A DNA stretch of 64,000 bases from Nocardioides sp. S-1144 (GTDB taxonomy: Bacteria > Actinomycetota > Actinomycetes > Propionibacteriales > Nocardioidaceae). Made by a program: the position numbers and the translations under genes. The stretch lies in NCBI RefSeq assembly GCF_005954645.2, contig NZ_CP040695.2, positions 2,356,001 to 2,420,000 of the forward strand. Reading direction: 5' to 3'. Each line of letters begins with the position of its first letter. Position 1 is the stretch's first letter. Below are positions 26,946-35,940 of this stretch, in pieces. The notes beneath the pieces are model-generated. The model made no database searches, was not told the origin of the DNA, and saw only the letters and a list, made by a program, of their open reading frames with translations.

Positions 26946-27149
26946 GCTGACCCGTCGCTCATCAGCGACGGGTCGACGTCCGATGTGCGCTGACCCGTCA
27001 GTGATCATCGACGGGTCAGCGTCCATACCCCGCTGACCCGTCAGTGATCAGCGACGGGTCACCGTCCAATGTGCGCTGACCCGTCAGTGATCAGCGACGG
27101 GTCGACGTCCAATGTGCGCTGACCCGTCAGTGATCAGCGACGGGTCAGC
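26946..27149. repeat. Five tandem 43-bp repeats, each containing a long palindrome
   Basis: Copies start at 26946, 26989, 27032, 27075 and 27118, exactly 43 bp apart; the last is conserved for only about 32 bp. The core is CTGACCCGTC-N10-GACGGGTCAG with a 10-nt centre AGTGATCAGC containing the palindrome TGATCA. Copy 1 has changes that lengthen its stem (GACCCGTCGCT/AGCGACGGGTC). A 43-bp period is not a multiple of three, so this is not coding. It lies 137 bp upstream of the GH81 gene. Confidence 0.95.
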
Positions 27150-27285
27150 GAGGTCATCGGTGGGACGGCGTTGTGTCGCACCTCACAGCGGCGCTACGCT
27201 CCGGCTACTTCTGGCGGGCGCTGGGCTGAAGTCGCTCGGCGCCCGCCGGAAGGTCCAGCCCGGACCCCGGCGAGGAGCGACAGCC

Positions 27286-29958
27286 ATGACCGACCCTCGA
27301 CGACGTCGTCGGGCCCTGGTGGCCCTGGCGGCCGCGCTCGTCCTCGCCGGCGCCCCCGCCACCGGGACGGCGACCGCCGCGCCGGGGCCCACGCCGGCGC
27401 CCACACCGGGGCCCACGCCGACGGCCCCGCGCGCACCCTCGGCGGCCGCCGACGTCCTGCCCGAGTTCCCCACCCGGGTCCCGGTGCCACCGCGGGTCGC
27501 GCCGGGGGTGATGCCCCCGACCAACTCGTGGATCAGCGGCGCGGTGTACGCCCGCCCGGAGGCCGACGCCCCCGACCCGCCCACCTGGGTCGGGGGCGGG
27601 CTCGCCTTCCGCTCGCACGACGACGGCTTCGGCGTCGCCCTGCCCGTCGTCCGCGGCTTCGGCGACTACGCGCTGCTGCAGTCGTGGGAGGACGCCCAGG
27701 CCCTCCGGCTGACCCCGCCGGGCGCCACCACCTACCGGCTCACGCGGTGGGACGACCTCTCCGCCGACCTCACCTGGTACGCCGGCACGACCGAGCTCGG
27801 CACGCTGCGGGCGGTCGAGGGCTGGCCGTACGTGATGTACACGGCCGCGTCCGACCAGTCGGTCGGCGTGAACCGGGCCCTGACCACGACCGGACGCCGC
27901 CACACCTGGCAGGCGGGCACCGGCCAGGTCCTCGACGTCGTCACGACCGGCACCGTCGGCGGCGGCGGGATCGCGCTCGACGCCGGCGAGACCGTCCACG
28001 TCTTCGGCACCCCTCAGGGGGCGACCGCGGCCGACGTCACCGCCCTGGTCGACGGCGCGGTGCCCGTGCTGGGCACCCGCACCGAGCACGACGTGAGCGG
28101 CGGCCGGGCCCGCGCCACCTTCGTGCTGCAGACCGGCGGCCGACCCACCGTCCTGACCCAGATGCCGCACCAGGACTACGGCCGGCCCACGCTGACCGGA
28201 CGGTGGGAGAACGCCACCGGCTGGGCGCACGGCGCGGTCGGCACGTCGTTCACGACCACCGTCAAGGCCTGGGACGTCGCCAGCCGGCTCGACCTGTCCA
28301 CGCTGGACGACGCCCAGCTCGCCCTGCTGCGCGACCAGGTGCGCGCCGACGTCGACGGCGTGCTCGAGTTCCCCGCCGACACCTACTTCGGCGGCAAGGC
28401 GCTCTACCGCGCGGCCAACCTGTACCTGCTGGCCGGCCAGCTCGGCCTGCCCGACGAGGCGGCGCGCACCAAGGCCGCGATGACCGCCGAGCTCGACGTG
28501 TGGCTCGACGCCGACCGCTGCGCCACGGAGCGCCGCGACCGCTGCTTCGGCTACGACGCCGTCACCGGCACCGTGGTGCCCGACGGCGACGCCTTCGGGG
28601 TGTCGTCGTCCCTCAACGACCACCACTTCCACTACGGCTACTTCCTCTACGCCGTCGGCGTCCTGGGGCGCGACGAGCCCGCCCTGGTCGAGCGCTACCG
28701 CGAGACCGCCGACGTCCTCGCGCAGGACGTCGCCGGCCTGGAGACGACCGGCTCGACGATCCAGCGCCGCGCCTTCGACGACTGGCGCGGTCACTCGTGG
28801 GCCAACGGCACCGGCGGCGGCATGGACGGCAACGACCAGGAGTCGACGTCCGAGGCGATGAACGCCTGGGCCGGGCTCGCGCTGTGGAGCGAGGTCAGCG
28901 GCGACCCGGTGCAGCAGGAGCACGCCCGGTGGATGCTGGCCTTCGAGGCGGCCACCGCCCGCGCCTACTGGTGGAACCCCTACCGCGCCAGCACCCTGCG
29001 CTCGCCGATCGTCTCGATGGTCTTCCAGGGCAAGTCGACCTACGAGACGTGGTTCTCCGCCGATGCCAGCGCGAAGACGGCGATCATCGTGATCCCGATG
29101 GGTCCCAGCCAGCTGGAGTTCCTCTCCAGCCTCGGCGAGGAGCGCATCCGCGAGGTCGCCGAGCCGCTGTTCGCGGGCGACTACGCGAACCGACCCCTCA
29201 TCGACTGGAACGCCGCGCTGCTCGGCCTGGCCGACCCCGAGCGGGCGCTGGCCATCGCGCAGGGCCTGCCGCGCGTCGACAACGGCAACACGCGCAGCTA
29301 CCTCTACGCCGTCATCATGGCCGGCGCGGCGGAGTCGCCCGTCGTCGCGCCCGTCGCCACCCGGCTGCGGCTGACCGCGCCGTCGGGCCCGGCCGACGAC
29401 CCGGTGCTCCTCGACCTGGCCCTCGAGACCGACGAGGGTTCGCCGGTCCCCGGGGCGCGGCTGGTCGTCGAGCGGCAGCGCGCCGGGCGGTGGGAGGCCG
29501 CCGGCGCCGTCGTCACCGACGAGCGCGGCCGCGCCTCGACGCGGCTGGTCCGGGCGCGGACGGCGCGCGACAACGTCTTCCGCGCCCGCTGGGCCGGTGA
29601 CCCGTCCTTCACCGCCAGCGCGAGCACCGCGGTCACCAGCACGCTCGTGCGCCGCCGGTCGGTGCTGACGGTGCGCGGCCCCGACCGCGCGCGGGCGGGG
29701 CGACGCGTCGTGCTGCAGGTCGGCTGGGCGACGACGTCCGGTGCGGCGGTCGACGGCGTCCTGCGGCTGCAGCGCTCGGTCGACGGGCGGACCTGGCGGC
29801 GGGTCGGCGCGGTCCGCACCGACCGGCGGGGCCGGGGCGCGGTCCGGGTCGTGGTGCCGCGCACCGGCGCGCGCTGGCGCGTGGTCGCGGTGAGCACCGA
29901 CTGGACGTGGGGCGCCAGGAGCGCCGGCCACCGGGTCCGCGCGACGGCGTCCGGCTAG
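27286..29958 (+). CDS. Secreted endo-beta-1,3-glucanase, glycoside hydrolase family 81
   Basis: The 890-aa protein starts MTDPRRRRR with GAGGAG 9 nt upstream and has a signal peptide (about 1-32), then a Pro/Thr linker. The GH81 catalytic region (about 60-690) shows the family blocks LNDHHFHYGYF, FDDWRGHSWANGTGGG and DGNDQESTSEAMNAW, which carry the catalytic acids. Two Ig-like domains end the protein (about 700-790 and 800-890). It hydrolyses internal beta-1,3-glucan bonds such as laminarin or fungal wall glucan. Five palindromic repeats lie upstream; TTGTGT (27171) and TACGCT (27195) might be its promoter. Confidence 0.93.
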   Translation: MTDPRRRRRALVALAAALVLAGAPATGTATAAPGPTPAPTPGPTPTAPRAPSAAADVLPEFPTRVPVPPRVAPGVMPPTNSWISGAVYARPEADAPDPPTWVGGGLAFRSHDDGFGVALPVVRGFGDYALLQSWEDAQALRLTPPGATTYRLTRWDDLSADLTWYAGTTELGTLRAVEGWPYVMYTAASDQSVGVNRALTTTGRRHTWQAGTGQVLDVVTTGTVGGGGIALDAGETVHVFGTPQGATAADVTALVDGAVPVLGTRTEHDVSGGRARATFVLQTGGRPTVLTQMPHQDYGRPTLTGRWENATGWAHGAVGTSFTTTVKAWDVASRLDLSTLDDAQLALLRDQVRADVDGVLEFPADTYFGGKALYRAANLYLLAGQLGLPDEAARTKAAMTAELDVWLDADRCATERRDRCFGYDAVTGTVVPDGDAFGVSSSLNDHHFHYGYFLYAVGVLGRDEPALVERYRETADVLAQDVAGLETTGSTIQRRAFDDWRGHSWANGTGGGMDGNDQESTSEAMNAWAGLALWSEVSGDPVQQEHARWMLAFEAATARAYWWNPYRASTLRSPIVSMVFQGKSTYETWFSADASAKTAIIVIPMGPSQLEFLSSLGEERIREVAEPLFAGDYANRPLIDWNAALLGLADPERALAIAQGLPRVDNGNTRSYLYAVIMAGAAESPVVAPVATRLRLTAPSGPADDPVLLDLALETDEGSPVPGARLVVERQRAGRWEAAGAVVTDERGRASTRLVRARTARDNVFRARWAGDPSFTASASTAVTSTLVRRRSVLTVRGPDRARAGRRVVLQVGWATTSGAAVDGVLRLQRSVDGRTWRRVGAVRTDRRGRGAVRVVVPRTGARWRVVAVSTDWTWGARSAGHRVRATASG

Positions 29959-29965
29959 CCCGGGG

Positions 29966-30838
29966 TCATCGCGCGGGCGCGGGGGCGACGGCGTCCTGGA
30001 CGCCGGCCACCAGCGCCAGCCGGAACCGGCTCTCGTCCTCGGTGCCGGGCGCGGCGGTCATCACGACGATCTTGAGGTCGGCCTCGCCGTCGGTCAGGGT
30101 GTCGCAGTCGACGGCGACCGGGCCGACGGCCGGGTGGTGGACCACCTTGCGGTCCTCTCGGTGGGCGCTGACCGTGCCGGCGGCCCACAGCTCGGCGAAG
30201 CGCTCGTTGCCGGCCAGCAGGCTCGCGACCAGGGCGGCCAGCCGCGGGTCGTCGGGGAAGCGTCCGGTGGCGCGGCGCAGGTCCGAGGCGACCGCCGCCT
30301 CGGTGTGGGCCTGGTCCTGCACCACCACGGGCCACTGCGCGACGGCCGCGCCGTCCGCCGCGACGGGGAAGACGCAGCGGGCGAAGTTGCGCACGGGCAC
30401 CGGCACCGCCGACGGGTCGCCGAGCAGCGCGGCCCAGCCCCGGTTCCACCAGACCAGCTGCCAGTCGGCGGCGAACACGGCGACCGCGGCCTCCCCGAGG
30501 CGCGACAGCAGGCGGTGCACCCCCGGCGAGACGTGCTCGGAGACCCGGCCGCTGGTCGGGGGCGCGAGCGAGGCCAGACGGAACAGGTGGTCGCGCTCGG
30601 CGGTGCTCAGCTGCAGCGCCCGCGCCAGCGCGGCGACGACCTGGGCCGAGGGCGTCGTGGCGCGTCCTTGCTCGAGGCGCACGACGTAGTCGACCGAGAC
30701 GCCGGCCAGCTCGGCCAGCTCCTCGCGCCGCAGTCCCGAGGTGCGCCGGCCGTGACGTGCGGGCAGCCCCGCCGCGGACGGCGCGAGCCGGTCGCGCCAC
30801 GCACGGATGGTCGAGCCGAGGTCCGTCGTGGTCGTCAC
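29966..30838 (-). CDS. MmyB-type helix-turn-helix transcriptional regulator
   Basis: A 290-aa regulator with an N-terminal XRE-type HTH (GLRREELAELAGVSVDYVVR, about 35-55) and a C-terminal MmyB-like ligand-binding domain (about 105-280; DWQLVWWNRGWAALLGD and NFARCVFP are characteristic). The family typically represses a divergently encoded SDR oxidoreductase and may sense a fatty-acid-like ligand. Here it faces an SDR gene across 101 bp, which fits that arrangement. The GTG start begins MTTTTDLG. Confidence 0.9.
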   Translation of the reverse strand: MTTTTDLGSTIRAWRDRLAPSAAGLPARHGRRTSGLRREELAELAGVSVDYVVRLEQGRATTPSAQVVAALARALQLSTAERDHLFRLASLAPPTSGRVSEHVSPGVHRLLSRLGEAAVAVFAADWQLVWWNRGWAALLGDPSAVPVPVRNFARCVFPVAADGAAVAQWPVVVQDQAHTEAAVASDLRRATGRFPDDPRLAALVASLLAGNERFAELWAAGTVSAHREDRKVVHHPAVGPVAVDCDTLTDGEADLKIVVMTAAPGTEDESRFRLALVAGVQDAVAPAPAR

Positions 30839-30939
30839 CGCACCATCATCCCCCGGGAGCGGGTCGCGGTGGTGGTACCGCGACTCCTACCGTCGCCGCG
30901 TCCCTGGTGCGCCCGCCACGTCCCCCGCAGGCTCGAGCC

Positions 30940-31641
30940 ATGACCACCACCTTCATCACCGGGGCCAACAAGGGCCTCGGCCTCGAGACCGCCCGCCGAC
31001 TCGTCGAGCTCGGCCACACCGTCGTCCTCGGCGCCCGCGACCCGCTGCGCGGGGCCACCGCCGCCGCCGACCTCGGCGTCCGCTTCGTCCGGATCGACGT
31101 CACCGACGACGACTCCGTGCGCGCGGCCGCCGAGGACGTCGAGCGGCACGAGGGCCACGTCGACGTGCTCGTCAACAACGCCGGCGTCGCCGGGACGCAC
31201 GGCGTCGACCCTGCCGACCTGACCGGGGCCGACGTCCTCGACGTGCTCGACGTCAACGTCGCCGGCGTCGTCCGGACCACCACCGCCTTCCTGCCGCTCC
31301 TGCGGCGGTCCGCGGACCCCGTCATCGTCAACGTCAGCAGCGGCATGGGCTCCCTCGAGCACACCCACGACCCGTCGCGCCCCGAGTCGCAGGTCGTCGC
31401 GCCGGCCTACACCGCCTCCAAGGCGGCGCTGACCATGCTGACCACGCAGTACGCCCGGGCGTTCCCCGACATCCGCGTCAACGCCGCCGACCCCGGCTAC
31501 ACCGCCACGGACCTCAACGCGCACACCGGTCCGCAGACGGTCCGCGAGGGCACCGACGCCGTCGTGGGGCTCGCGACCGAGGGGCCCGGCCACGGCTCCG
31601 GACGGTTCGTGGACCGCCACGTGGAGACCACCTGGTCCTGA
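30940..31641 (+). CDS. Short-chain dehydrogenase/reductase
   Basis: A 233-aa classical SDR. The cofactor motif is TGANKGLG (about 7-14), the NNAG block is LVNNAGVAG, and the active site is Ser in NVSSGM with YTASK (Tyr and Lys). An Arg at ARDP suggests NADP(H). The substrate is unknown. The ATG has only a distant AGG upstream. It is divergent from the MmyB-type regulator, its likely repressor. Confidence 0.9.
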   Translation: MTTTFITGANKGLGLETARRLVELGHTVVLGARDPLRGATAAADLGVRFVRIDVTDDDSVRAAAEDVERHEGHVDVLVNNAGVAGTHGVDPADLTGADVLDVLDVNVAGVVRTTTAFLPLLRRSADPVIVNVSSGMGSLEHTHDPSRPESQVVAPAYTASKAALTMLTTQYARAFPDIRVNAADPGYTATDLNAHTGPQTVREGTDAVVGLATEGPGHGSGRFVDRHVETTWS

Positions 31642-31671
31642 CCCGGCGGCGCGATCGGGCAGACTGGGCCG

Positions 31672-32655
31672 GTGCTCCCTCCCCGGTCCCGCGCGGCCGT
31701 CCCCCTCGCCCTGGCCGCCCTGGTGCTGGGCGCGGTCACCGGCTGCGGTGACGACGCCGACGCCGACACCGACGGCAACCTGCTGCGCGAGCGGCCGCAG
31801 ACCGCGGTGGCCAACCCGCGCCTGGAGGCGGCGGCCAAGCAGGCCACCTCCGACGGGGACACCGAGCGGGCCGCCGTCCTGCAGCGGCTGTCCGACGTCC
31901 CGACCGGCATCTGGCTGACGCCGGAGCGCTACCCGCTCGGGTCCGTCGGTGGCTACGTCTCCTCGGTCCTCGCCGCCGGCACCGACACCGTGCCCGTCTT
32001 CGTGCTCTACGGGATCCCGGACCGTGACTGCACCGGACAGCTGTCGGCCGGCGGGCTGCCGGTCGAGGAGTACCTGCCCTGGGTCGACGAGATCGCGACG
32101 GCGGCCGGGCCGGGGACCGTCGCGGTGCTCGAGCCGGACGCCCTCGCGGGGTCGGTGAGCTGCGAGGGGGTCGAGTCCCGGGTCGGCCTGCTCCGCGACG
32201 CCGTCCGCGCCCTCGACGACGCCGGGGTGGCCACCTACGTCGACGCCGGGCACTCCGACTGGGTCCCGGCCGAGGAGATGGCCTCCCTGCTCGAGGAGGT
32301 CGACGTCGCCCGGGCGCGCGGTTTCGCCACCAACGTCGCCAACTACCAGCCGCTGCAGAGCGAGCGCCGCTACGCCGAGCAGGTCAGCGAGCTGCTCGGC
32401 GGCGCCCACTACGTCGTCGACACGGGCCGCTCCGGCGCCGCCAGCGCCACCGGCCGCGCCGTCGAGGACTGGTGCAACCCGCCCAACCAGGCCCTCGGCG
32501 ACGAGCCCGGCTACGTCGACGACGACACCGCGCTCGACGCCCTGCTGTGGGTGAAGCCCCCGGCCGAGAGCGACGGCACCTGCCACGGCGGGCCCCCGGC
32601 CGGCGAGGTGTGGATCGACCGGGCCGTCGCGCTCGCCGAGGCCGCCGGCTGGTGA
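31672..32655 (+). CDS. Glycoside hydrolase family 6 lipoprotein (endoglucanase-like)
   Basis: The 327-aa product begins at a GTG and has a lipoprotein signal ending in AVTGC (Cys about 24). GH6 blocks are visible in order: VLYGIPDRDC with a catalytic Asp, VLEPDALA, YVDAGHSDWV, TNVANYQ, VDTGRSG, DWCNPPNQALG and LWVKPPAESDGTC. GH6 enzymes hydrolyse beta-1,4-glucan. A membrane-tethered form fits processing of a polymer made by the cell, and a cellulose-synthase-like glycosyltransferase lies 2 kb away. The stop is followed by a small ATCCCG/CGGGGAT stem-loop (32655-32672). Confidence 0.9.
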   Translation: MLPPRSRAAVPLALAALVLGAVTGCGDDADADTDGNLLRERPQTAVANPRLEAAAKQATSDGDTERAAVLQRLSDVPTGIWLTPERYPLGSVGGYVSSVLAAGTDTVPVFVLYGIPDRDCTGQLSAGGLPVEEYLPWVDEIATAAGPGTVAVLEPDALAGSVSCEGVESRVGLLRDAVRALDDAGVATYVDAGHSDWVPAEEMASLLEEVDVARARGFATNVANYQPLQSERRYAEQVSELLGGAHYVVDTGRSGAASATGRAVEDWCNPPNQALGDEPGYVDDDTALDALLWVKPPAESDGTCHGGPPAGEVWIDRAVALAEAAGW

Positions 32656-32711
32656 TCCCGAAGTTCGGGGATGCGCCGAGGCGGGGCCGCCCACGTTGTT
32701 AGCATGCCCGT

Positions 32712-33641
32712 GTGCCAGCCAGCCGCAACGCAGTGATCGTCGAGGACGACCCCGACACCCGTGACCTCATCCAGCTGATCCTCACCCAGTCAGGCTTCAC
32801 CACGGTGCTGGCCGACGACAGCGACAGCGCCATCGAGGCCATCCGGGAGCACGAACCGCTGCTGATGACGCTCGACATCAACATCCCCGGCATCGACGGG
32901 TTCGCGGTCGCCAAGCGGGTGCGCGAGTTCAGCCAGACCTACATGATCATCATCACCTCGCTGACCGAGGAGATCGACATCGTGCGCGGCTTCGAGGCCG
33001 GCGCCGACGACTACCTGGTCAAGCCGTTCCGCCCGCGCGAGCTGCGGGCCCGCGCCGACGCGATGCTGCGCCGCGTCGCGTTCGCCGCGGAGTCCGAGCG
33101 CGAGTCCCCGGACGCGTCCGGGCCCGCCCCGGCCACGGCCCAGCCGGAGTCGTGGGCGGCCCAGGCGGCCCGCGAGCTGCGCGACCACCTCGCCGTCGGG
33201 ATCGAGGGCGTCGTCGAGCGGCCACGCCACGCGGCCGAGGCGCCCGCGCCGACCCGGGACTCCGCCACGACGCCCCCGGCCCAGCCGACGCCGGCCGCCG
33301 AGCCCGCCCCGAGCGACCAGGTGCTGCGCTTCGGCGCCCTGACCTTCGACCCCGCGGGCGGCGGCGCCGGCCTCGGCGGACGCCGCCTCGACCTCACCGC
33401 CGCGGAGGCCGAGATCCTGCACTCGCTGATGCGGACCGGTCGACGGGTCCGCAGCAAGGCCGACCTCGTCCTGACCCTCCGGGGACAGCAGTACGTCACC
33501 TCGCACTTCGTCAACGAGGCCGACAAGCGCGCCGTCGACGGCCACGTGGCCGGCCTGCGTCGCAAGCTGGGCGACGACGAGTCCCGCTTCATCGAGACCG
33601 TGCGCGGGGTGGGCTACCGGATGGCGACCGAGCCGGGCTGA
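32712..33641 (+). CDS. OmpR/PhoB-type response regulator, no adjacent kinase
   Basis: A 309-aa protein with a receiver domain (1-120; acidic pair EDD at 11-13, phospho-acceptor D55 in LDINIPG, Lys in LVKPF), then an unusually long Ala/Pro-rich linker (about 125-200), then a winged-helix domain (about 205-305; LTAAEAEILHSLMRTGRRVR and VDGHVAGLRRKLG). No histidine kinase lies in the window, so it is an orphan. The GTG has no Shine-Dalgarno sequence, but TAGCAT ends 6 nt upstream, consistent with a leaderless message. Confidence 0.88.
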   Translation: MPASRNAVIVEDDPDTRDLIQLILTQSGFTTVLADDSDSAIEAIREHEPLLMTLDINIPGIDGFAVAKRVREFSQTYMIIITSLTEEIDIVRGFEAGADDYLVKPFRPRELRARADAMLRRVAFAAESERESPDASGPAPATAQPESWAAQAARELRDHLAVGIEGVVERPRHAAEAPAPTRDSATTPPAQPTPAAEPAPSDQVLRFGALTFDPAGGGAGLGGRRLDLTAAEAEILHSLMRTGRRVRSKADLVLTLRGQQYVTSHFVNEADKRAVDGHVAGLRRKLGDDESRFIETVRGVGYRMATEPG

Positions 33642-33666
33642 GCCGGCCCGGCCGCCACGGCGGCAC

Positions 33667-34383
33667 TCAGCTGGCGTTCTCGGGGATCTCGGTGGCCACG
33701 GTCGGGTCCTCGGAGGCGAAGATCGCGATCGGCACGACCTGCTCGACCGTGCGCTCGAGGTACTTGCCCGACCCCGCTCGTGTCTCGATGTGCACCACGG
33801 CCCGGAACGTCAGCTCGACGCCGCGGGTGTCGCTGCTCATCGACCCGATCTCCTGGTTGCGGAGCTCGAGCGCGCCCTTGGGCGAGGTGATCAGCATCCC
33901 GTAGCGGCTGCGGGCCGGCTCGGGGTCGAAGGTCACCTCCGCCGCCTCGGCGTCGAGCGAGTAGGGCCGCTCGGTGGCCCCGCCGTCGGCGGTGACGGTG
34001 GCCGAGGTGACCTCGATGGTGTCGAGGTACATCAGCCTCTTCGAGTCGAAGGACGCGCGCAGCGGCTGGGAGAGGTCGTAGCCCTGGAAGGTGAAGGTGA
34101 AGAACTTCGAGCCCTCGGGGTACCACTCGTTGGTGCGCGGGGTGGCCTTGGTCGGGTAGAGCGTGAGCACGAGGTCGATGCCACGGGCCCCGCGCACCGA
34201 CGAGTGCGACTGGAAGGTGCCGCTCGAGGTGAACTCGGAGTCGATCGTGAGGTCGGGCGCGGCCGAGGACGTGCCGGCCGGCGTCCCGGACGGCGCTGCC
34301 TCGTCGCTGCCGACCAGGTCGCAGGCGGTGAGGGCGAGCGCCAGGGTCGCCACCGCGGCGCCACGGGCCAGACGGGCCCTCAT
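33667..34383 (-). CDS. Hypothetical lipoprotein in a glycosyltransferase operon
   Basis: A 238-aa protein with a lipobox LTAC (Cys about 21) after a short hydrophobic signal, so it is anchored outside the membrane. The mature part is mostly beta: LDLVLTLYPTKATPRTNEW-like strands, FFTFTFQGYD and VPIAIFASED. I recognise no family. The ATG overlaps the glycosyltransferase stop (ATGA), so it is the third gene of that operon and may assist polymer export or act as an accessory subunit. Confidence 0.7.
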   Translation of the reverse strand: MRARLARGAAVATLALALTACDLVGSDEAAPSGTPAGTSSAAPDLTIDSEFTSSGTFQSHSSVRGARGIDLVLTLYPTKATPRTNEWYPEGSKFFTFTFQGYDLSQPLRASFDSKRLMYLDTIEVTSATVTADGGATERPYSLDAEAAEVTFDPEPARSRYGMLITSPKGALELRNQEIGSMSSDTRGVELTFRAVVHIETRAGSGKYLERTVEQVVPIAIFASEDPTVATEIPENAS

Positions 34384-35933
34384 GCCTTGAACCCGCGGTG
34401 CGGCTTCATGATCTTCACGAACATCCACGCAGTCTGTAGGAGGGTGACGACGCCCAGGACCGGCCAGCCGACCGACAGCACGTCGGAGCGGAACGAGACC
34501 GACAGCTGCGACCACCAGACGCCGCACAGGACGAGGAAGAGCAGCAGGGCGACGTAGGGGTAGAGGTAGGCCGTGCCCTTGCCGCGCTCGGCCTTGGCCT
34601 GGGCCGCCCAGTTGTCGGTCTGCTGGTGGCTGAAGAACTTCAGCCACGCGCGGACGAAGTGCCCCATCCGGATCCACATGTAGACCTCGGCGGGCGCGAG
34701 CAGGACGGCGAACAGGTAGTCACGGCGGTTGGCGAAGGCCATCGAGTGCGCGACCTTCGCGTTGAGCGCGATGGCCGCGACGGGCGGCAGCGCCCACCAG
34801 AGCTGGAAGACGAACGCATCGATCGTCAGCGAGCCCAGGAGCAGCAGGAGGAAGCCCAGCCGGGTCACGATGTTGACGACCATCGAGAGGTGCTCGAACC
34901 ACCGCAGCCGCAGGTTGGGGTGCAGCGGTTGGCCGCGCGTGTCGCCGCGCTGCCCCGGCCACATCAGGTCGATGGCGCCGAAGTTCCACTTGACCTGCTG
35001 GGCGTCGAGCCCGCGCAGGGTGGTCATCCCGCCGACGTGGGCCCGGGCGCGGGCGCTGATCTTGGTGAGGTAGCCCGTGCTCTTGATCTGCAGCGACAGC
35101 AGCGAGTCCTCCACCTCGCTGTCGTTGACCCACGGGGTGCGCTGGTGGCTGTCCTTGAGCACCCCGCGCAGGGCGCGGGTCGAGAAGATCGAGAACTGCC
35201 CGCCGAGCACGGCCATGTTGCGGCCCTTCAACAGGTTCTGCATGTTGAAGGCCGAGAACTGGGCCCGCTGGCCGGCGATGAGGAACTTGGCCATCGGTCC
35301 GTCGAGCGCGCTGTCGTCGATGGAGTAGATCGCCGAGATGCCGCCGATGCGGTCGTCGCTGGTGATCTCCTCGACGAGGTGCTCGACCGCGTCGGGCTCG
35401 GGCGTGGTGTCGCCGTCGACCCCGAGCAGGAAGTCCATGTGCTCGACCAGCGCGTAGCCGTAGTTGAGCGCGCCGACCTTCTTGTCGGGGTTCTTGCCGA
35501 TGTCGTGGACGTAGATGATCGTCCGCTGCAGGCCGGAGGCCGTCTCCCGCTCGTGCGGGCCGGCGTAGTGGCTGGCCACCTCGACGGAGTCGTCGGTGGT
35601 GTTGTTGATGATGACGTGGATGACGTCGGGCAGCCGCGTCTGCATCAGGAGCGAGTCGAGCACCCCCGCGATGGTCTCGGCCTCGTTGTAGGCCGGGATG
35701 ACGCAGCCCACGGTCGCCCGCTGCTCGGGGATCGAGGAGACCTCGTCGAGGTACTGGTCGGCGTAGGCCGAGAGGTCGGGATCGGGCCGACGTACGTACT
35801 CCGTGGCTGCGGGAGGGGCCGCAGCGTCTACGCGCGCGACAGGGCGCGCCTCATCGTGGGGGGTGGACACCGCACCAGTCTGCGGCATGGCGGGCCCGGT
35901 TGTCGGCTTTCGCCGCAACATGATCGGGCTCAC
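34380..35933 (-). CDS. Processive family-2 glycosyltransferase, membrane-bound
   Basis: A 517-aa GT2 enzyme of the cellulose/hyaluronan-synthase type. The catalytic domain (about 75-330) shows PAYNEAETI, the metal-binding GVDGDTTPEP, the acceptor-site acids NDSEVEDSL and a QVKWNFGAIDLMW block in place of QxxRW. Four or five TM helices follow (about 350-500), and a basic end HRGFKA. It should polymerise a nucleotide sugar at the inner membrane; the sugar is unknown. GTG at 35933 is used; ATG at 35921 or 35888 are alternatives. It is flanked in the operon by a surface beta-protein and a lipoprotein. Confidence 0.87.
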   Translation of the reverse strand: MSPIMLRRKPTTGPAMPQTGAVSTPHDEARPVARVDAAAPPAATEYVRRPDPDLSAYADQYLDEVSSIPEQRATVGCVIPAYNEAETIAGVLDSLLMQTRLPDVIHVIINNTTDDSVEVASHYAGPHERETASGLQRTIIYVHDIGKNPDKKVGALNYGYALVEHMDFLLGVDGDTTPEPDAVEHLVEEITSDDRIGGISAIYSIDDSALDGPMAKFLIAGQRAQFSAFNMQNLLKGRNMAVLGGQFSIFSTRALRGVLKDSHQRTPWVNDSEVEDSLLSLQIKSTGYLTKISARARAHVGGMTTLRGLDAQQVKWNFGAIDLMWPGQRGDTRGQPLHPNLRLRWFEHLSMVVNIVTRLGFLLLLLGSLTIDAFVFQLWWALPPVAAIALNAKVAHSMAFANRRDYLFAVLLAPAEVYMWIRMGHFVRAWLKFFSHQQTDNWAAQAKAERGKGTAYLYPYVALLLFLVLCGVWWSQLSVSFRSDVLSVGWPVLGVVTLLQTAWMFVKIMKPHRGFKA

Positions 35934-35940
35934 ACCCGCG

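Noticed and set aside
26946..27149. CRISPR array
   Set aside because: Units are contiguous with no spacers, and no cas gene is in the window.
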